A stretch of DNA of 61,769 nt from JBFGCA01 sp041567315. Its GTDB lineage: Bacteria; Acidobacteriota; Thermoanaerobaculia; Multivoradales; JAHEKO01. The notes under the pieces were generated by a model. The model saw only the letters and a program-made list of their open reading frames with translations, had not been told where the DNA came from and ran no database searches. Every line of letters begins with the position of its first letter. Position 1 is the first letter of the stretch. The stretch is from assembly GCA_041567315.1 (NCBI GenBank), contig JBFGCA010000012.1, forward strand, positions 1-61,769, in the 5' to 3' direction. A program made the position numbers and the translations under genes. Positions 34,651 to 44,072 of this stretch are shown here, piece by piece.

Positions 34651-35856
34651 ATGCCAAGTTTCGCGTGGAAGGGCAAGGGCCGTGCCGGCCAGTTCCAGGA
34701 GGGCATCCTGCTGGCCGACAGCCGCGATGCCGCCGTCGCCACCTTGAGGCGGCAGCAGATCCAGGTCACCTCGCTGCGAGAGCGCGGGCGCGAGCTGCCC
34801 TTCCTGCCCAAGCTGGCCGGCCGCGTCAAGACCCTGCGGGTGGCGATCTTCACCCGCCAGTTCTCGGTGATGCTGGACGCCGGTCTGCCGCTGGTCCAGT
34901 GCCTGGAGATCCTCGGCGAGCAGCAGGAGCACGCCCGCTTCCGGGAGATCATCAACAAGGTCCGCACCGACGTCGAGGCCGGCACCTCGCTGGCCGACGC
35001 CATGCGCAAGCACCCGGCCGCCTTCGACGACCTCTACGTCAACATGGTGGCCGCCGGCGAGGCGGGCGGCATCCTGGACATCATCCTGCAGCGCCTCTCG
35101 ATCTACCTGGAGAAGGCGGTCAAGCTGAGGAGCCAGGTCAAGTCGGCGATGATCTACCCGGTGACCGTGATGGTCATCGCGGTGCTGGTGGTGTGGCTCA
35201 TCCTGTGGAAGGTGATCCCGGTCTTCGCCCAGCTCTTCGCCGGGCTCGGCGGCCAGCTCCCCTACCTCACCCGGCTGGTAATCACGGCCAGCAACGCCAT
35301 CGGCCGCTATTCGCTGCTGATCTTTCTGGGCCTCTTCTTCCTCGGACTGGCGGTGCGGGGCTACTACAAGACCCACCGCGGCCGGCGGGTGATCGACGGC
35401 TTCATGCTCAAGGTGCCGGTCATCGGCATGCTGATCCGCAAGATCGCGGTCGCCCGTTTCTGCCGGACGCTGTCGACCCTCACCGCCTCGGGCGTTCCCA
35501 TCCTCGACGGGCTGGAGATCACCGCCCGCACCGCCGGCAACGCGATCATCGAGGACGCCATCATGGCGGTGCGCAAGAGCGTCGAGGAGGGCAAGACGAT
35601 CAGCGGGCCGCTGGGCGAGACCAAGGTCTTCCCGCAGATGGTGGTGCAGATGATCAACGTCGGCGAACAGACCGGCGCCCTCGACCAGATGCTGTCCAAG
35701 GTCGCCGACTTCTACGAGGACGAGGTCGACACCGCGGTGGCCGGCCTGGTCAAGCTGATCGAGCCGCTGATGATCGTCTTCCTGGGTGCCGTCATCGGCG
35801 TCATCGTCGCCGCCATGTACCTGCCGCTCTACACCATCCTCGGCCGCATCGGGTAG
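34651..35856 (+). CDS. pilC: Type IV pilus inner-membrane platform protein PilC
   Basis: 401-aa GspF-family platform protein. Two T2SSF repeats, FTRQFSVMLDAGLPLVQCLEIL near 68 and RFCRTLSTLTASGVPILDGLEI near 270, and three hydrophobic segments near 168-190, 210-235 and 378-398. Starts MPSFAWKGKGRAG, the usual N-terminus. Works with PilT and PilB to move pilins in or out of the membrane. Confidence 0.95.
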   Translation: MPSFAWKGKGRAGQFQEGILLADSRDAAVATLRRQQIQVTSLRERGRELPFLPKLAGRVKTLRVAIFTRQFSVMLDAGLPLVQCLEILGEQQEHARFREIINKVRTDVEAGTSLADAMRKHPAAFDDLYVNMVAAGEAGGILDIILQRLSIYLEKAVKLRSQVKSAMIYPVTVMVIAVLVVWLILWKVIPVFAQLFAGLGGQLPYLTRLVITASNAIGRYSLLIFLGLFFLGLAVRGYYKTHRGRRVIDGFMLKVPVIGMLIRKIAVARFCRTLSTLTASGVPILDGLEITARTAGNAIIEDAIMAVRKSVEEGKTISGPLGETKVFPQMVVQMINVGEQTGALDQMLSKVADFYEDEVDTAVAGLVKLIEPLMIVFLGAVIGVIVAAMYLPLYTILGRIG

Positions 35857-35893
35857 GGCGGCGGCCGCCGCTTGTGGGCGGGAGGAGCGTCGG

Positions 35894-37666
35894 GTGACGT
35901 CCTCGACCATCGAGCCGACCAGCGGAGCACCCACCGCGCCGACCGGCCGGCGGCCGGCCGTCGACACCTCCGAGCTGGTCCTCGGCCGCGAGCCGCTGGC
36001 CCGCCAGCTGCGCTGGATGATCGGCATCCGGCTGGTGGTGGTCACCAGCGTGGTGCTGCCCTATCTGCTGCTCCAGCTGTCGGCGGCGACCGAGGCGCCG
36101 AGCTTCGACTTCCTGTATCTGCTGGCGGGCGTCACCTACGCCGTCAGTCTGCTCTACATCGCGCTCCTGCGGCTGCTGGCCGGGCACTGGGCGCTGCAGG
36201 CCTACATCCAGTTCCTCGGCGACCTGTTGCTGATCACCGGTCTGGTCTACTACTTCGGCGGCATCGCCAGCCCCTTCTCGATCCTCTACCTGATCGTCAT
36301 CATCGTCGCCTCGACGCTGCTGCGGCGCCGCAGCGGCTTTACGGTCGCCACCACCGCCTGGCTGCTCCACGGCGCAGTGGTGGTGGGCGTCTATTTCCTG
36401 TGGATCCCGCTACCGCAGGGCGAATCGAGTCTGGTCAGCCAGGCCGAGAGCATCCCGCTCTGGCGGCTGGCCTACAACCTCTCGGCCCACGGCTTCGGCT
36501 TCTACGCCGCCGCGCTGCTGGCCTCGCGGCTGGCGCAGAGCGTCTCCCGCGCCGAGCGCGAGCTGCGCGAGAAGCGCGAGGACCTGGCCGACCTCCAGAT
36601 CGTCCACCGCGACGTCATCGAGTCGATCCCCAGCGGACTCATCACCTGCGACCTCGAAGGCCACGTCACCAGCGCCAACCAGGCGGCCCAGGAGATCCTG
36701 GGACGGCCGGCGGGGCAGCTCGTCGGCCAGCCGCTGATCGACTCGGGCCTCTTCGACCGCCGGCTTTGGGAGGAACTGACCAGCGGCAAGGAGGTCGATG
36801 AGCGGTCGCGCCGCGAGGTGACCTATCCGCGTCAAGGCGAGCTGCGCTACATCGGCTACTCGGTGACCACTCTCACCAACGCCGAGGGCTCGCCGTCGGG
36901 CCACATCGTGATCTTCCAGGACCTCTCCGACTGGCGCAAGCTGCAGGAGGAGGTGCGGCTCAAGGAGCGGCTGGCGGCGGTGGGCGAGCTGGCCTCGGGA
37001 ATCGCCCACGAGGTGGGCAACCCGCTGGCCGCCATCTCGGGCTCGGTCCAGATGCTGTCGTCCTCGCTCGACGGCGAGCCGGCCCAGAAGAAGCTGCTCC
37101 AGATCATCCTGCACGAGTCGCAGCGGCTGGACCGCACGGTCAAGGGCTTCCTGCGCTTCGCCCGGCCCCGCGATCGGGCCAGCGTGCGCTTCGACGTCGC
37201 GCGGCTGCTGGGCGAGAACCTGGAGCTGCTGCGCAACAGTCCCGAGGTCACCGACCGCCACCAGCTGCGGCTCGACCTCGAGCCGGCCTCGGTGTCGATC
37301 ATCGCCGACCCCGACCAGGTCAGCCAGATCTTCTGGAACCTGGCGCGCAACGCGTTGCGCGCGATGCCCGACGGGGGTACCCTGCGGGTCGAGGGCGTGC
37401 TCCGCGGAGCCAGCTACAGGGTTCGCTTCGTGGACACCGGCCGGGGGATGAGCGAAGAGGAGCGCCGCCGCCTGTTCCACCCCTTCCACTCCTTCTTCGA
37501 CGGCGGCTCGGGGATCGGCATGGCCATCGTCTACCGCATCGTCGAGGAGCACGGCGGGCGGATCACCGTCGACAGCCTGCCGGGCAAGGGGACCTCGATC
37601 ACCGTCGAGCTGCCGGTGGGTGCGGGCGCCGCCGCCGGCCTCGAGGCCCGGGAGGTCGAGGCATGA
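35894..37666 (+). CDS. pilS: PilS-type sensor histidine kinase
   Basis: 590-aa sensor kinase. Six hydrophobic segments (about 40-220) form the membrane sensor, as in PilS. Then a PAS domain (DVIESIPSGLITCDLEGHVTSANQAAQEILGRP near 240-275) and HisKA with the phosphorylated His in ELASGIAHEVGNPLAAISGS near 372. The HATPase domain ends GSGIGMAIVYRIVEEHGGRI. The GTG start follows GGGAGGAG. Its stop overlaps the pilR ATG (ATGA). In Pseudomonas PilS senses pilin levels in the membrane; the same role is inferred here. Confidence 0.92.
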   Translation: MTSSTIEPTSGAPTAPTGRRPAVDTSELVLGREPLARQLRWMIGIRLVVVTSVVLPYLLLQLSAATEAPSFDFLYLLAGVTYAVSLLYIALLRLLAGHWALQAYIQFLGDLLLITGLVYYFGGIASPFSILYLIVIIVASTLLRRRSGFTVATTAWLLHGAVVVGVYFLWIPLPQGESSLVSQAESIPLWRLAYNLSAHGFGFYAAALLASRLAQSVSRAERELREKREDLADLQIVHRDVIESIPSGLITCDLEGHVTSANQAAQEILGRPAGQLVGQPLIDSGLFDRRLWEELTSGKEVDERSRREVTYPRQGELRYIGYSVTTLTNAEGSPSGHIVIFQDLSDWRKLQEEVRLKERLAAVGELASGIAHEVGNPLAAISGSVQMLSSSLDGEPAQKKLLQIILHESQRLDRTVKGFLRFARPRDRASVRFDVARLLGENLELLRNSPEVTDRHQLRLDLEPASVSIIADPDQVSQIFWNLARNALRAMPDGGTLRVEGVLRGASYRVRFVDTGRGMSEEERRRLFHPFHSFFDGGSGIGMAIVYRIVEEHGGRITVDSLPGKGTSITVELPVGAGAAAGLEAREVEA

Positions 37667-39078
37667 AGGCGAAGATCCTGGTCGTCGACGACGAGCGCAG
37701 CATCCTCGACTTCCTGACCCTGCTGCTCGAAGAGGGCGGCTACCAGGTGGTCACCGCCGGCTCGATGGAGGACGGCCGCAGCAAGCTGGCGGCCGAGAGC
37801 TTCGACCTGGTGGTCTGCGACATCATCATGCCGGACGGCAACGGCCTCGACCTGCTGCGCGAGATCAAGGAGCAGGAGCCCCGCACCTCGGTGATCATGA
37901 TGACCGCCTACACCTCCACCAAGTCGGCGATCGAGGCCATGAAGCGCGGCGCCTACGACTACGTCTCGAAACCGTTCGACGTCGACGAGCTGAAGGTGGT
38001 GGTGCAGAAGGCGCTCGAGAAGGCCCAGCTGGTCGACGAGAACGTCTATCTGCGCCGCGAGCTGGAGCAGAAATACCGCTTCTCCAACATCATCGGCCGC
38101 AGCCGCCCGATGCAGGAGATCTTCGCGCTCATCGAGCGCGTGGCGCGGACCAGCTCGACCGTGCTGCTCGAGGGCGAAAGCGGCACCGGCAAGGAGCTGA
38201 TCGCCCGCGCCATCCACTTCCAGAGCCCGCGCTCCGGCCACCGCTTCCTGTCGGTCAACTGCGGCGCGCTGCCCGAGAACCTGCTCGAAAGCGAGCTGTT
38301 CGGACACGAGCGGGGCGCCTTCACCGGGGCGGTGCGCGACAAAAAGGGGCTGTTCCGGGAGGCCGACGGCGGCACCCTGCTCCTGGACGAGGTCAGCGAG
38401 ACCAGCCCCTCGATGCAGGTCAAGCTGCTGCGGGCGCTGCAGGAGAAGAAGGTGCGCAAGGTGGGCGGCCACCAGGAGGAGCCGGTCGACACCCGCATCA
38501 TCGCCGCCACCAACCAGGACCTCGCCAAGCTGATCGCCGAGGGCGGGTTCCGCGAGGACCTCTACTACCGGATCAACGTCATCCCGGTGCGGCTGCCGGC
38601 GCTGCGCGAGCGGCGCGAGGACATCCCGCTGCTGGTCGACTTCTTCATCAGGAAGTACAGCGCCGATCTGGGGATCGAGAACAAGCGGATCTCGGTCGAG
38701 GCGATGCGGGCGCTGGAGGCCTATCACTGGCCCGGCAACGTCCGCGAGCTGGAGAACGTCATCGAGCGCGCCCTGGCGCTGTCGACCGGCGAGGCGATCA
38801 CCGTCGAGGACATCCCCGCCCACGTGCTCCAGAAGGCACCGGCGATCGGGGCGACGGTCACCATGCCCGAGGAGGGACTCGATCTCGAGGCCTGTCTCGA
38901 CCGCATGCGCACCGACCTGATGGCCCAGGCCCTGGCCCGCACCGAGGGCGTCCAGACCCAGGCCGCCGAGCTGCTCCGGATGAGCTTCCGCTCGTTCCGC
39001 TATTACGCCAAGAAGATGGGCCTCACCGGCGGCGATGAGAGCCCCGCCACGGCCACCGCGCCGGCGGCCGAGGACTAG
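37663..39078 (+). CDS. pilR: PilR-type sigma-54-dependent response regulator
   Basis: 471-aa NtrC-family activator. Receiver domain with phosphorylated Asp in LVVCDIIMPDGNG near 55 and KPF near 104. AAA+ domain with Walker A GESGTGKE near 171 and the sigma-54 contact loop GAFTGA near 218. A Fis-type helix-turn-helix lies at about 430-460 (TQAAELLRMSFRSFRYYAKKMGL). Probable target: the -24/-12 promoter at 10810-10824 before the minor pilins. Confidence 0.94.
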   Translation: MKAKILVVDDERSILDFLTLLLEEGGYQVVTAGSMEDGRSKLAAESFDLVVCDIIMPDGNGLDLLREIKEQEPRTSVIMMTAYTSTKSAIEAMKRGAYDYVSKPFDVDELKVVVQKALEKAQLVDENVYLRRELEQKYRFSNIIGRSRPMQEIFALIERVARTSSTVLLEGESGTGKELIARAIHFQSPRSGHRFLSVNCGALPENLLESELFGHERGAFTGAVRDKKGLFREADGGTLLLDEVSETSPSMQVKLLRALQEKKVRKVGGHQEEPVDTRIIAATNQDLAKLIAEGGFREDLYYRINVIPVRLPALRERREDIPLLVDFFIRKYSADLGIENKRISVEAMRALEAYHWPGNVRELENVIERALALSTGEAITVEDIPAHVLQKAPAIGATVTMPEEGLDLEACLDRMRTDLMAQALARTEGVQTQAAELLRMSFRSFRYYAKKMGLTGGDESPATATAPAAED

Positions 39079-39085
39079 TGGGCGA

Positions 39086-39967
39086 CTAGCCGCTGGTGGA
39101 GCGGACCGCCGTGGGCCGCGGCGCGCGGGCGGCGGCCGATTCGGCCGCGGCGCGGTTTCGCGCCTGGACGATCTGGGCGAGGATCGAGACCGCGATCTCG
39201 CCCGGCGAGTCGCCGCCGATCGGTAGCCCGATGGGGGCGGTCAGCGGCACGCCGGCGGCGTCGGGGTCGAGGCCGCGGGCCGCAAGCTCGCGCCGCACCC
39301 GCTCGACCTTTCGGCGGCTGCCCATCAGACCCAGGTAACGCAGCCGCGGGGGGCGCTGCCGGAGGATCGAGGAGAGCGCCTCGAGGTCGGTCTCCCAGCA
39401 GCGGCTGACCACCGCCACCAGCAGCTCGCGACCGGCCCAGGGGGCCAGGAAGTCGGCGCCGTAGTCGCGCTCCACCGCGGCGAAGAGGGTGCCCTCCGGG
39501 AACAGCTCCGGGCGCCGGAACTCGGGCCGGTCGTCGGCCACCAGCGGCTCGAAACCGCACAGCACGCCGCCCTCGGCCACCGCCTGCCCCACCGGGCCTC
39601 CGCCACAGATCACCAGCAACGGCCTGGCGCTCAGCACCTCGAGGAACACCTCGGCCATGCCGCCGCAGACCATGCCGGTGGCCTCGCCCTTGACCGCCTC
39701 TTCGGTGAGGTAGTAGCGCTTGACCTCGGCGCCGGGGTCGTTCTCCTCGAGCTTGGCGCGGGCGTCGGCCGCCACCAGCGCCTCGAAGGCGCCGCCGCCG
39801 AGGTTGCCGAAGGTGGCGCCGCCGGCGGCCACCAGAAGCTTCCAGCCGGGCTTGCCGGGGGTCGACCCTTCGACGCGCACGATCTGGCACAGCGCCGCGC
39901 GCCCCTCGGCGGCCAGCACCTCCTCGAGCCGGCTCAGGACGTCGGCAAGCTGCGGCACCACGGACAT
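39086..39967 (-). CDS. XdhC/CoxI-family molybdenum cofactor maturation protein
   Basis: 293-aa protein. N-terminal XdhC_CoxI domain (VRVEGSTPGKPGWKLLVAAGG..GNLGGGAFE) and the conserved VCGGMAEVFLEVL near 125. A C-terminal Rossmann domain follows (LLVICGGGPVGQAVA near 140; GLMGSRRKVERVRREL). Family members insert or sulfurate the cofactor of xanthine dehydrogenase-type enzymes. No such enzyme is adjacent. Two other molybdenum genes, msrP and moeA, lie in the window. Convergent with pilR. Confidence 0.88.
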   Translation of the reverse strand: MSVVPQLADVLSRLEEVLAAEGRAALCQIVRVEGSTPGKPGWKLLVAAGGATFGNLGGGAFEALVAADARAKLEENDPGAEVKRYYLTEEAVKGEATGMVCGGMAEVFLEVLSARPLLVICGGGPVGQAVAEGGVLCGFEPLVADDRPEFRRPELFPEGTLFAAVERDYGADFLAPWAGRELLVAVVSRCWETDLEALSSILRQRPPRLRYLGLMGSRRKVERVRRELAARGLDPDAAGVPLTAPIGLPIGGDSPGEIAVSILAQIVQARNRAAAESAAARAPRPTAVRSTSG

Positions 39968-40054
39968 GCAAAAAGCCTAGCACGCGGTGCCGCGCGCTAC
40001 GTACCCATACCGGCGCTACTAGTGGACCGTAACGGATGAAATCGTAGTGGATGA

Positions 40055-40432
40055 TCGAGTCCACGGTTTCGAGGTCAAGGCGCGGCGCTGCCCCTCGAGT
40101 GCCAGGACGACGAGAAGACCCCGGCTCTCCAGAACTTCTGCTGGCCCATGTACAGGATCGACAAGCGCGACTGGCAGGGGGCGGTCGAGCTGCTCCAGAC
40201 GGCGCTGGCCGATCGAGCCGAACCCGACGCCGGATCGTTCTCGAATCGCTACGGCAGGTTCACGGCCGAGGAGTACTTCCCCTACTACTGGCTCGGGTTC
40301 TGTCAGGTGAAGCGGCGCGATCGCGACTGCGCGAAGGCCCTGGCAGCGTTCGACGCCTCGCTGGCCAGCAACCAGCTCGCCGCCGACAAACGCAGGAAGC
40401 TGGACGCCATGCGGCGGCAGTGCGCCAGCTAG
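40055..40432 (+). pseudogene. TPR-like gene fragment (possible short gene from 40148)
   Basis: The frame is open from 40055 to TAG at 40432. From the only ATG (40148) it encodes 94 aa with two helical, TPR-like pairs (DWQGAVELLQTALADRAEP..; FPYYWLGFCQVKRRDRDCAKALAAFDASL). The residues before the ATG (ECQDDEKTPALQNFCWP) look like a continuation of the same protein, and the ATG has no ribosome site. I therefore read it as the 3' remnant of a larger gene. Its stop codon is the CTAG end of the repeat at 40429, and a CTAG end-like sequence occurs at 40019. A short real gene is still possible. Confidence 0.45.
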
Positions 40433-40595
40433 TGTGGTGTCTCCAACTTCGCCTTACCATCTAGGCGGTCCTCGCTGGCGCTGCCGGCGTTGCGCTTCCT
40501 CGACATAGTCCCCGCTATGCCTGCGTCAGCGCGCCTTGGCAGCACCAACGAATGACTCGCCCATATGGCAAGCCAAGTCGGAAACACCACACTAG
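40429..40595. repeat. Structured CTAG-bounded repeat, copy 2
   Basis: About 167 bp. The terminal arms (40428-40449 and 40575-40596) match at 20 of 22 positions, and CTAG lies at both ends. An inner stem pairs GCTGCC with GGCAGC and the core hairpin is CATAG-tccccg-CTATG. The core aligns with copies 1 and 3, but the stem bases differ in a compensated way. It lies directly after the TPR-like fragment and about 110 bp before the DUF2723 gene. Confidence 0.75.
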
Positions 40596-40705
40596 CAAAC
40601 CGGCGGGTTTGATTCCCGACCTCGGGTGACCGACAATCCGGCGGCCCCGGGTTGCACGCCGCGCGCATCGCGGCGCCGATCGAGCCGCTCGGGAGAGGTT
40701 TCCAG

Positions 40706-42817
40706 GTGAAAAGGCCCCCATCGGCTCCAGCAGGCTCGGCCGCAAGCCGGGCGGCACCGGTTCTCTCGCGAACAGCCCCTCGAAGGGGCCTCTGGGTGAC
40801 GGCCGCCGTCGCCGCGCTCGCCGCCTTCGGTCTCTACGTCTGGACTGCGGCTCCCGACCTCACCCTGGTCGACTCGGGCGAGCTGGCGCTGGCGGCGGTG
40901 AACGCGGCCCCGGCCCATCCGCCGGGATTTCCACTGTGGGTGGCCACCGCCCATCTGGCGACCCGGCTGCCTCTGGCTTCTCCGGTGCGGTTGCTCAACC
41001 TGCTCTCGGCGCTGGCCGCGGCGCTCGCCGCCGGAGCGCTGCTGATCGCCGGCGAGCGGCTGCTGGCGGCGGTCGGGGGCGGCCATGACGGCGCCCGGCG
41101 GCGGCTGATCGCGGCCGGCGGTGGCGCGCTGCTCTTCGCCACTTCGCTCAATCCCTGGACCTGGAGCGCGCTGACCGAGGTCTACGCCCTCAACCTGCTG
41201 CTCGCCGCGGCCGCGGTGGCCTGCTTCGCAACCGCGGCAGCGGCGATAGGGCCGCTGGCAGGGGCGGGCTCCGCCAAACCGTCGGCGGGGCGAGCCGAGG
41301 CGCGAGCTGGTGGGGAGCCGTCGCCTGCCGCTGCGCGCTGGGCGGCGGTTGGCGTGCTGCTCGGCGTCCTCGCGCTCGCCAACCACCACGCCACCGCCGT
41401 GCCGGTGTTGCTGGCGCTCGGACTGCTGCTCTGGGGTCTGGCCCCGCGTCTTCTTCGCCATCGCCTCGTCGGCGGAGCGCTGGCGGCCGGCGGCGCTGCG
41501 ACGGCCGCGCTCTACCTGTGGCTGATCCCCGCCACCGCCCGCGACCCGGGTCTGCGCTGGGGCGGCATCGACGGGCCGTCGCTGCTGCTGCGGCACGTAC
41601 TCGGCCAGCAGTACCGGCTGCAGCTCGGCGGCGCCGGCGAGGCCCGGCAGGTCCTGGGCGAGTTTTTCGGCACCCTCTTCTTCGGCTGCGGGCTGCCGGT
41701 GGCGGCGCTGGTCGTCGTTGCACTGATCCTGCCGGGGGGCGGAAGGCCGCCCGAGCCGGCGCGCCGCCGCACGCGGTTCCTCGCCGCGGCCCTTCTGGCT
41801 CTGGTGGGCCTCAATCTCCTGCTGTCGGTCCTCTACGTGGCGGGCCCCGAGGACCGCATGGCCTACGACCTGCCGGCCACCATCGGTTGGTGCCTGCTGG
41901 CCGCCCTCGGGCTGTGGAAGCTCCTCGGCCCCGCACCGGGGGCGGGCCCGGCGAAGACGGAGGCGGGCGGCGGGTCTGCGGCGACCGCGAGACGCCGGGC
42001 GACGGCGCTCGTGATGCTGGTCGGCGGCGTCGCCTGGAACCTGTGGGCCAACCTGCCGCGCGCCGCCCTGCGGGAGGAGCGCAGCGCCCGCCGCTTCGTC
42101 GAGGAGACCCTGGGCGGGCTCCCCGACGGCGGCGTGGTGCTGACCACCGAGTGGAACCTCTACGCGCCCTATCTCTACCTGCGGCACGTCGAGGGTTACC
42201 GCTCCGACCTGCGGGTGATCGACCTGCTGCTGCTACGGCGCTTCTGGTACTACGACTATCTGGAGCGCGAGCTACCGGAGCTGGTCGCCGCCAGCCGCCG
42301 CGAGTTCGACGCCTTTCGCGAGCAGGTGACCCTCTTCGACCTCGGCCGTCCCTACGACCGCCGGCGGATGCAGCCGCTCTACGAGGCGCTCGTCGCCCGC
42401 TGGCTGGAGATCGGCCAGGCCGCGGGCGGCGCCTACGTCGACTGGACCAGCCGCGAGCACCCCCAGGAGGCGAGCTGGATGCGCCGCCTGCCGCTCGCGC
42501 CGGACGGCCTCTTGCTGACAGTGGCGGCGCCGGGCGCACCGCCGCCGCCCATCACGCCCAAGGACGCCGCCAACCTCGCCTACCTGCGGTCACGCCTCAC
42601 CCCGGAGGCCCTCACGGGCGACCTCTCGAACCTCCCACCCCGACACCACCCGTACTGGCGGGTCTGGCGCAACTACCAGCTCGCCGTCGAGGCCTCGCTG
42701 CTGCTCGCCGCCCGCCGTGGCGGCGAGGCCCTCGAAGAGCGCCGCCGCGCCTACGCCGCCTGGTACCCGGAGATCGACCTCGCCGTCGAGCGGGTGCGCG
42801 CTCAGTCCGCGGGGTGA
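40706..42817 (+). CDS. DUF2723-family multi-pass membrane protein (glycosyltransferase-like)
   Basis: 703-aa integral membrane protein. The DUF2723 signature is clear: TLVDSGELALAAVNAAPAHPPGFPLW near 45-70 and TSLNPWTWSALTEVYALNLLLA near 135-155. About ten hydrophobic segments follow, then a soluble C-terminal region (VVLTTEWNLYAPYLYLRHVEGYRSDLRVID). The DSGE and EVYAL motifs sit as in GT-C-fold lipid-linked glycosyltransferases, so a role in protein or surface glycosylation is likely; the sugar is unknown. The GTG at 40706 is chosen for the GGGAGAGG upstream; an earlier TTG at 40652 is less likely. Confidence 0.87.
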   Translation: MKRPPSAPAGSAASRAAPVLSRTAPRRGLWVTAAVAALAAFGLYVWTAAPDLTLVDSGELALAAVNAAPAHPPGFPLWVATAHLATRLPLASPVRLLNLLSALAAALAAGALLIAGERLLAAVGGGHDGARRRLIAAGGGALLFATSLNPWTWSALTEVYALNLLLAAAAVACFATAAAAIGPLAGAGSAKPSAGRAEARAGGEPSPAAARWAAVGVLLGVLALANHHATAVPVLLALGLLLWGLAPRLLRHRLVGGALAAGGAATAALYLWLIPATARDPGLRWGGIDGPSLLLRHVLGQQYRLQLGGAGEARQVLGEFFGTLFFGCGLPVAALVVVALILPGGGRPPEPARRRTRFLAAALLALVGLNLLLSVLYVAGPEDRMAYDLPATIGWCLLAALGLWKLLGPAPGAGPAKTEAGGGSAATARRRATALVMLVGGVAWNLWANLPRAALREERSARRFVEETLGGLPDGGVVLTTEWNLYAPYLYLRHVEGYRSDLRVIDLLLLRRFWYYDYLERELPELVAASRREFDAFREQVTLFDLGRPYDRRRMQPLYEALVARWLEIGQAAGGAYVDWTSREHPQEASWMRRLPLAPDGLLLTVAAPGAPPPPITPKDAANLAYLRSRLTPEALTGDLSNLPPRHHPYWRVWRNYQLAVEASLLLAARRGGEALEERRRAYAAWYPEIDLAVERVRAQSAG

Positions 42818-42820
42818 CGG

Positions 42821-44065
42821 TCAGTCGTACAGGCGCGCCAGGGCGGCCAGATCGGCCGGGTGGAGCGCCGGGCCGCGGCCGTCGGCGTGCACCGGGCCGT
42901 CGAGCAGCGCTTCGGAGGCGCCGGCCCAGGCCAGCCCGAGGGCGTGGCCCAGCTCGCGGGCGAAGACCTCGGCGGTGCCGGCCGGGTTGGCGTAGAAGTA
43001 GCACGCGCTGCCGTCGTTGGTGACCACGTCGGCGCCCAGGATCTTGAGGAAGGGGCGATCGCGAAAGCGGCCCTGGGTGGCGACCCGCTCCACCTGGCAC
43101 TCCTGGTTGCGTCCGTTGTCGTACCAGACGCCGGCCACCGCCAGGATGCCGCCCTGGGTGCAGCGGAAGGAGCCGGCGATCTCGTCGCCGGGGTCGCTGA
43201 ACAGCAGGGTGTTGAGCCCGTCGGGTGCCCGCAGCCCGCTCTGCGCCCGGGTCTCGCCGCCGGCGGTCAGCCGCACCCGCCCGCGCCGCCAGGCCGCGCG
43301 GGCGCGGGCGAAGGCCAGCTGGCCCGACCCGGCGCCATCGAAGCCGCGCACGTCGAAGGTCCAGGGCACCCGCCGCCGCTTGTCGAACTCGAACCAGCGC
43401 AGACCCAGCCCGGTGCAGCGGTCGGTGAGCACGGCGGGGGCCGCGCCGAGGGCCAGGTCGGCGCGCTCGGCCGCGCTCAGGAAATAGCTGGCCGGGCGCC
43501 GCGGCTGGTGCTCGCGCTCCGCCAGCCAGTCGACGAAGGCCTCGAAGTCGCGGGCCTCGCCGGCGACCCCGGCGGCCGGCTGGAGACCCGGCTGCGGCGC
43601 CAGCGAAGACGCTTCGTTGAGATTGCGCAGCGCCAGCCGCCGGCCCCCCGCTTGGACCTCGTGGAAGGCGCCCAGCATCAGATGGAGGACGGCATAGGTG
43701 CCGTCGCGGCGCGGCGTCAGGAACAGCACCACCCGCTCGCCGACCGCGAAGGACGGAGCGCCCCAGATCCGCAGCCCGACGCCGTCGGGGCCGATGCCGC
43801 CGGGCACCCGCACCACCACCGTGCTGCCGGCGACCCAGCCCTCCAGCACCCGCTCGACCTGGATGAAGTAGTCGGTCGACGGCGGTCCGGCGATCGGCGC
43901 CGGCTCGGAGGCCAGCACCGTGGCCTGGACGATGACCGCCGCCTGCTCGGCGAGGTCGCGATCGGCGATCGGCAGATAGCTGGTGGCGCCGGCGGCGAGA
44001 GGCAAGGCCAGCGCCGACGCCGTCAGCGCCGCCAGGACGAAGCTCGACCGCCGCTGGGCGCTCAT
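42821..44065 (-). CDS. Exported matrixin-like protein with degenerate zinc motif
   Basis: 414-aa secreted protein with signal peptide (FVLAALTASALALPLAAGATSY). An N-terminal beta domain (VIVQATVLASEPAPIAGP..YFIQVERVLEGWVAGSTVVVRVPGG) is followed by a C-terminal domain resembling a matrixin metalloprotease: ADVVTNDGSACYFYANPAGTAEVFARELGHALGLAWA, then VHADGRGPALHPADLAALARLYD. The expected HExxHxxGxxH reads RELGHALGLAW near 370-380, so the first His is Arg and the third His is absent. The active site is therefore probably dead or altered. Last of the DUF4388-FmdB-protease minus set. Confidence 0.82.
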   Translation of the reverse strand: MSAQRRSSFVLAALTASALALPLAAGATSYLPIADRDLAEQAAVIVQATVLASEPAPIAGPPSTDYFIQVERVLEGWVAGSTVVVRVPGGIGPDGVGLRIWGAPSFAVGERVVLFLTPRRDGTYAVLHLMLGAFHEVQAGGRRLALRNLNEASSLAPQPGLQPAAGVAGEARDFEAFVDWLAEREHQPRRPASYFLSAAERADLALGAAPAVLTDRCTGLGLRWFEFDKRRRVPWTFDVRGFDGAGSGQLAFARARAAWRRGRVRLTAGGETRAQSGLRAPDGLNTLLFSDPGDEIAGSFRCTQGGILAVAGVWYDNGRNQECQVERVATQGRFRDRPFLKILGADVVTNDGSACYFYANPAGTAEVFARELGHALGLAWAGASEALLDGPVHADGRGPALHPADLAALARLYD

Positions 44066-44072
44066 CGCCGTC

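Noticed and set aside
40022..40063. Short inverted repeat GTGGAC / GTCCAC as a terminator of pilR or xdhC
   Set aside because: Only six paired bases, a long loop and no T-tract; better explained as part of an element-like end.
40606..40625. tRNA T-arm-like sequence (GGGTTTGATTCCCG) after repeat copy 2
   Set aside because: The invariant C of the T-loop is T, and no anticodon arm, D-arm or matching acceptor stem is present. It may be a chance match or a distant remnant of an attachment site.
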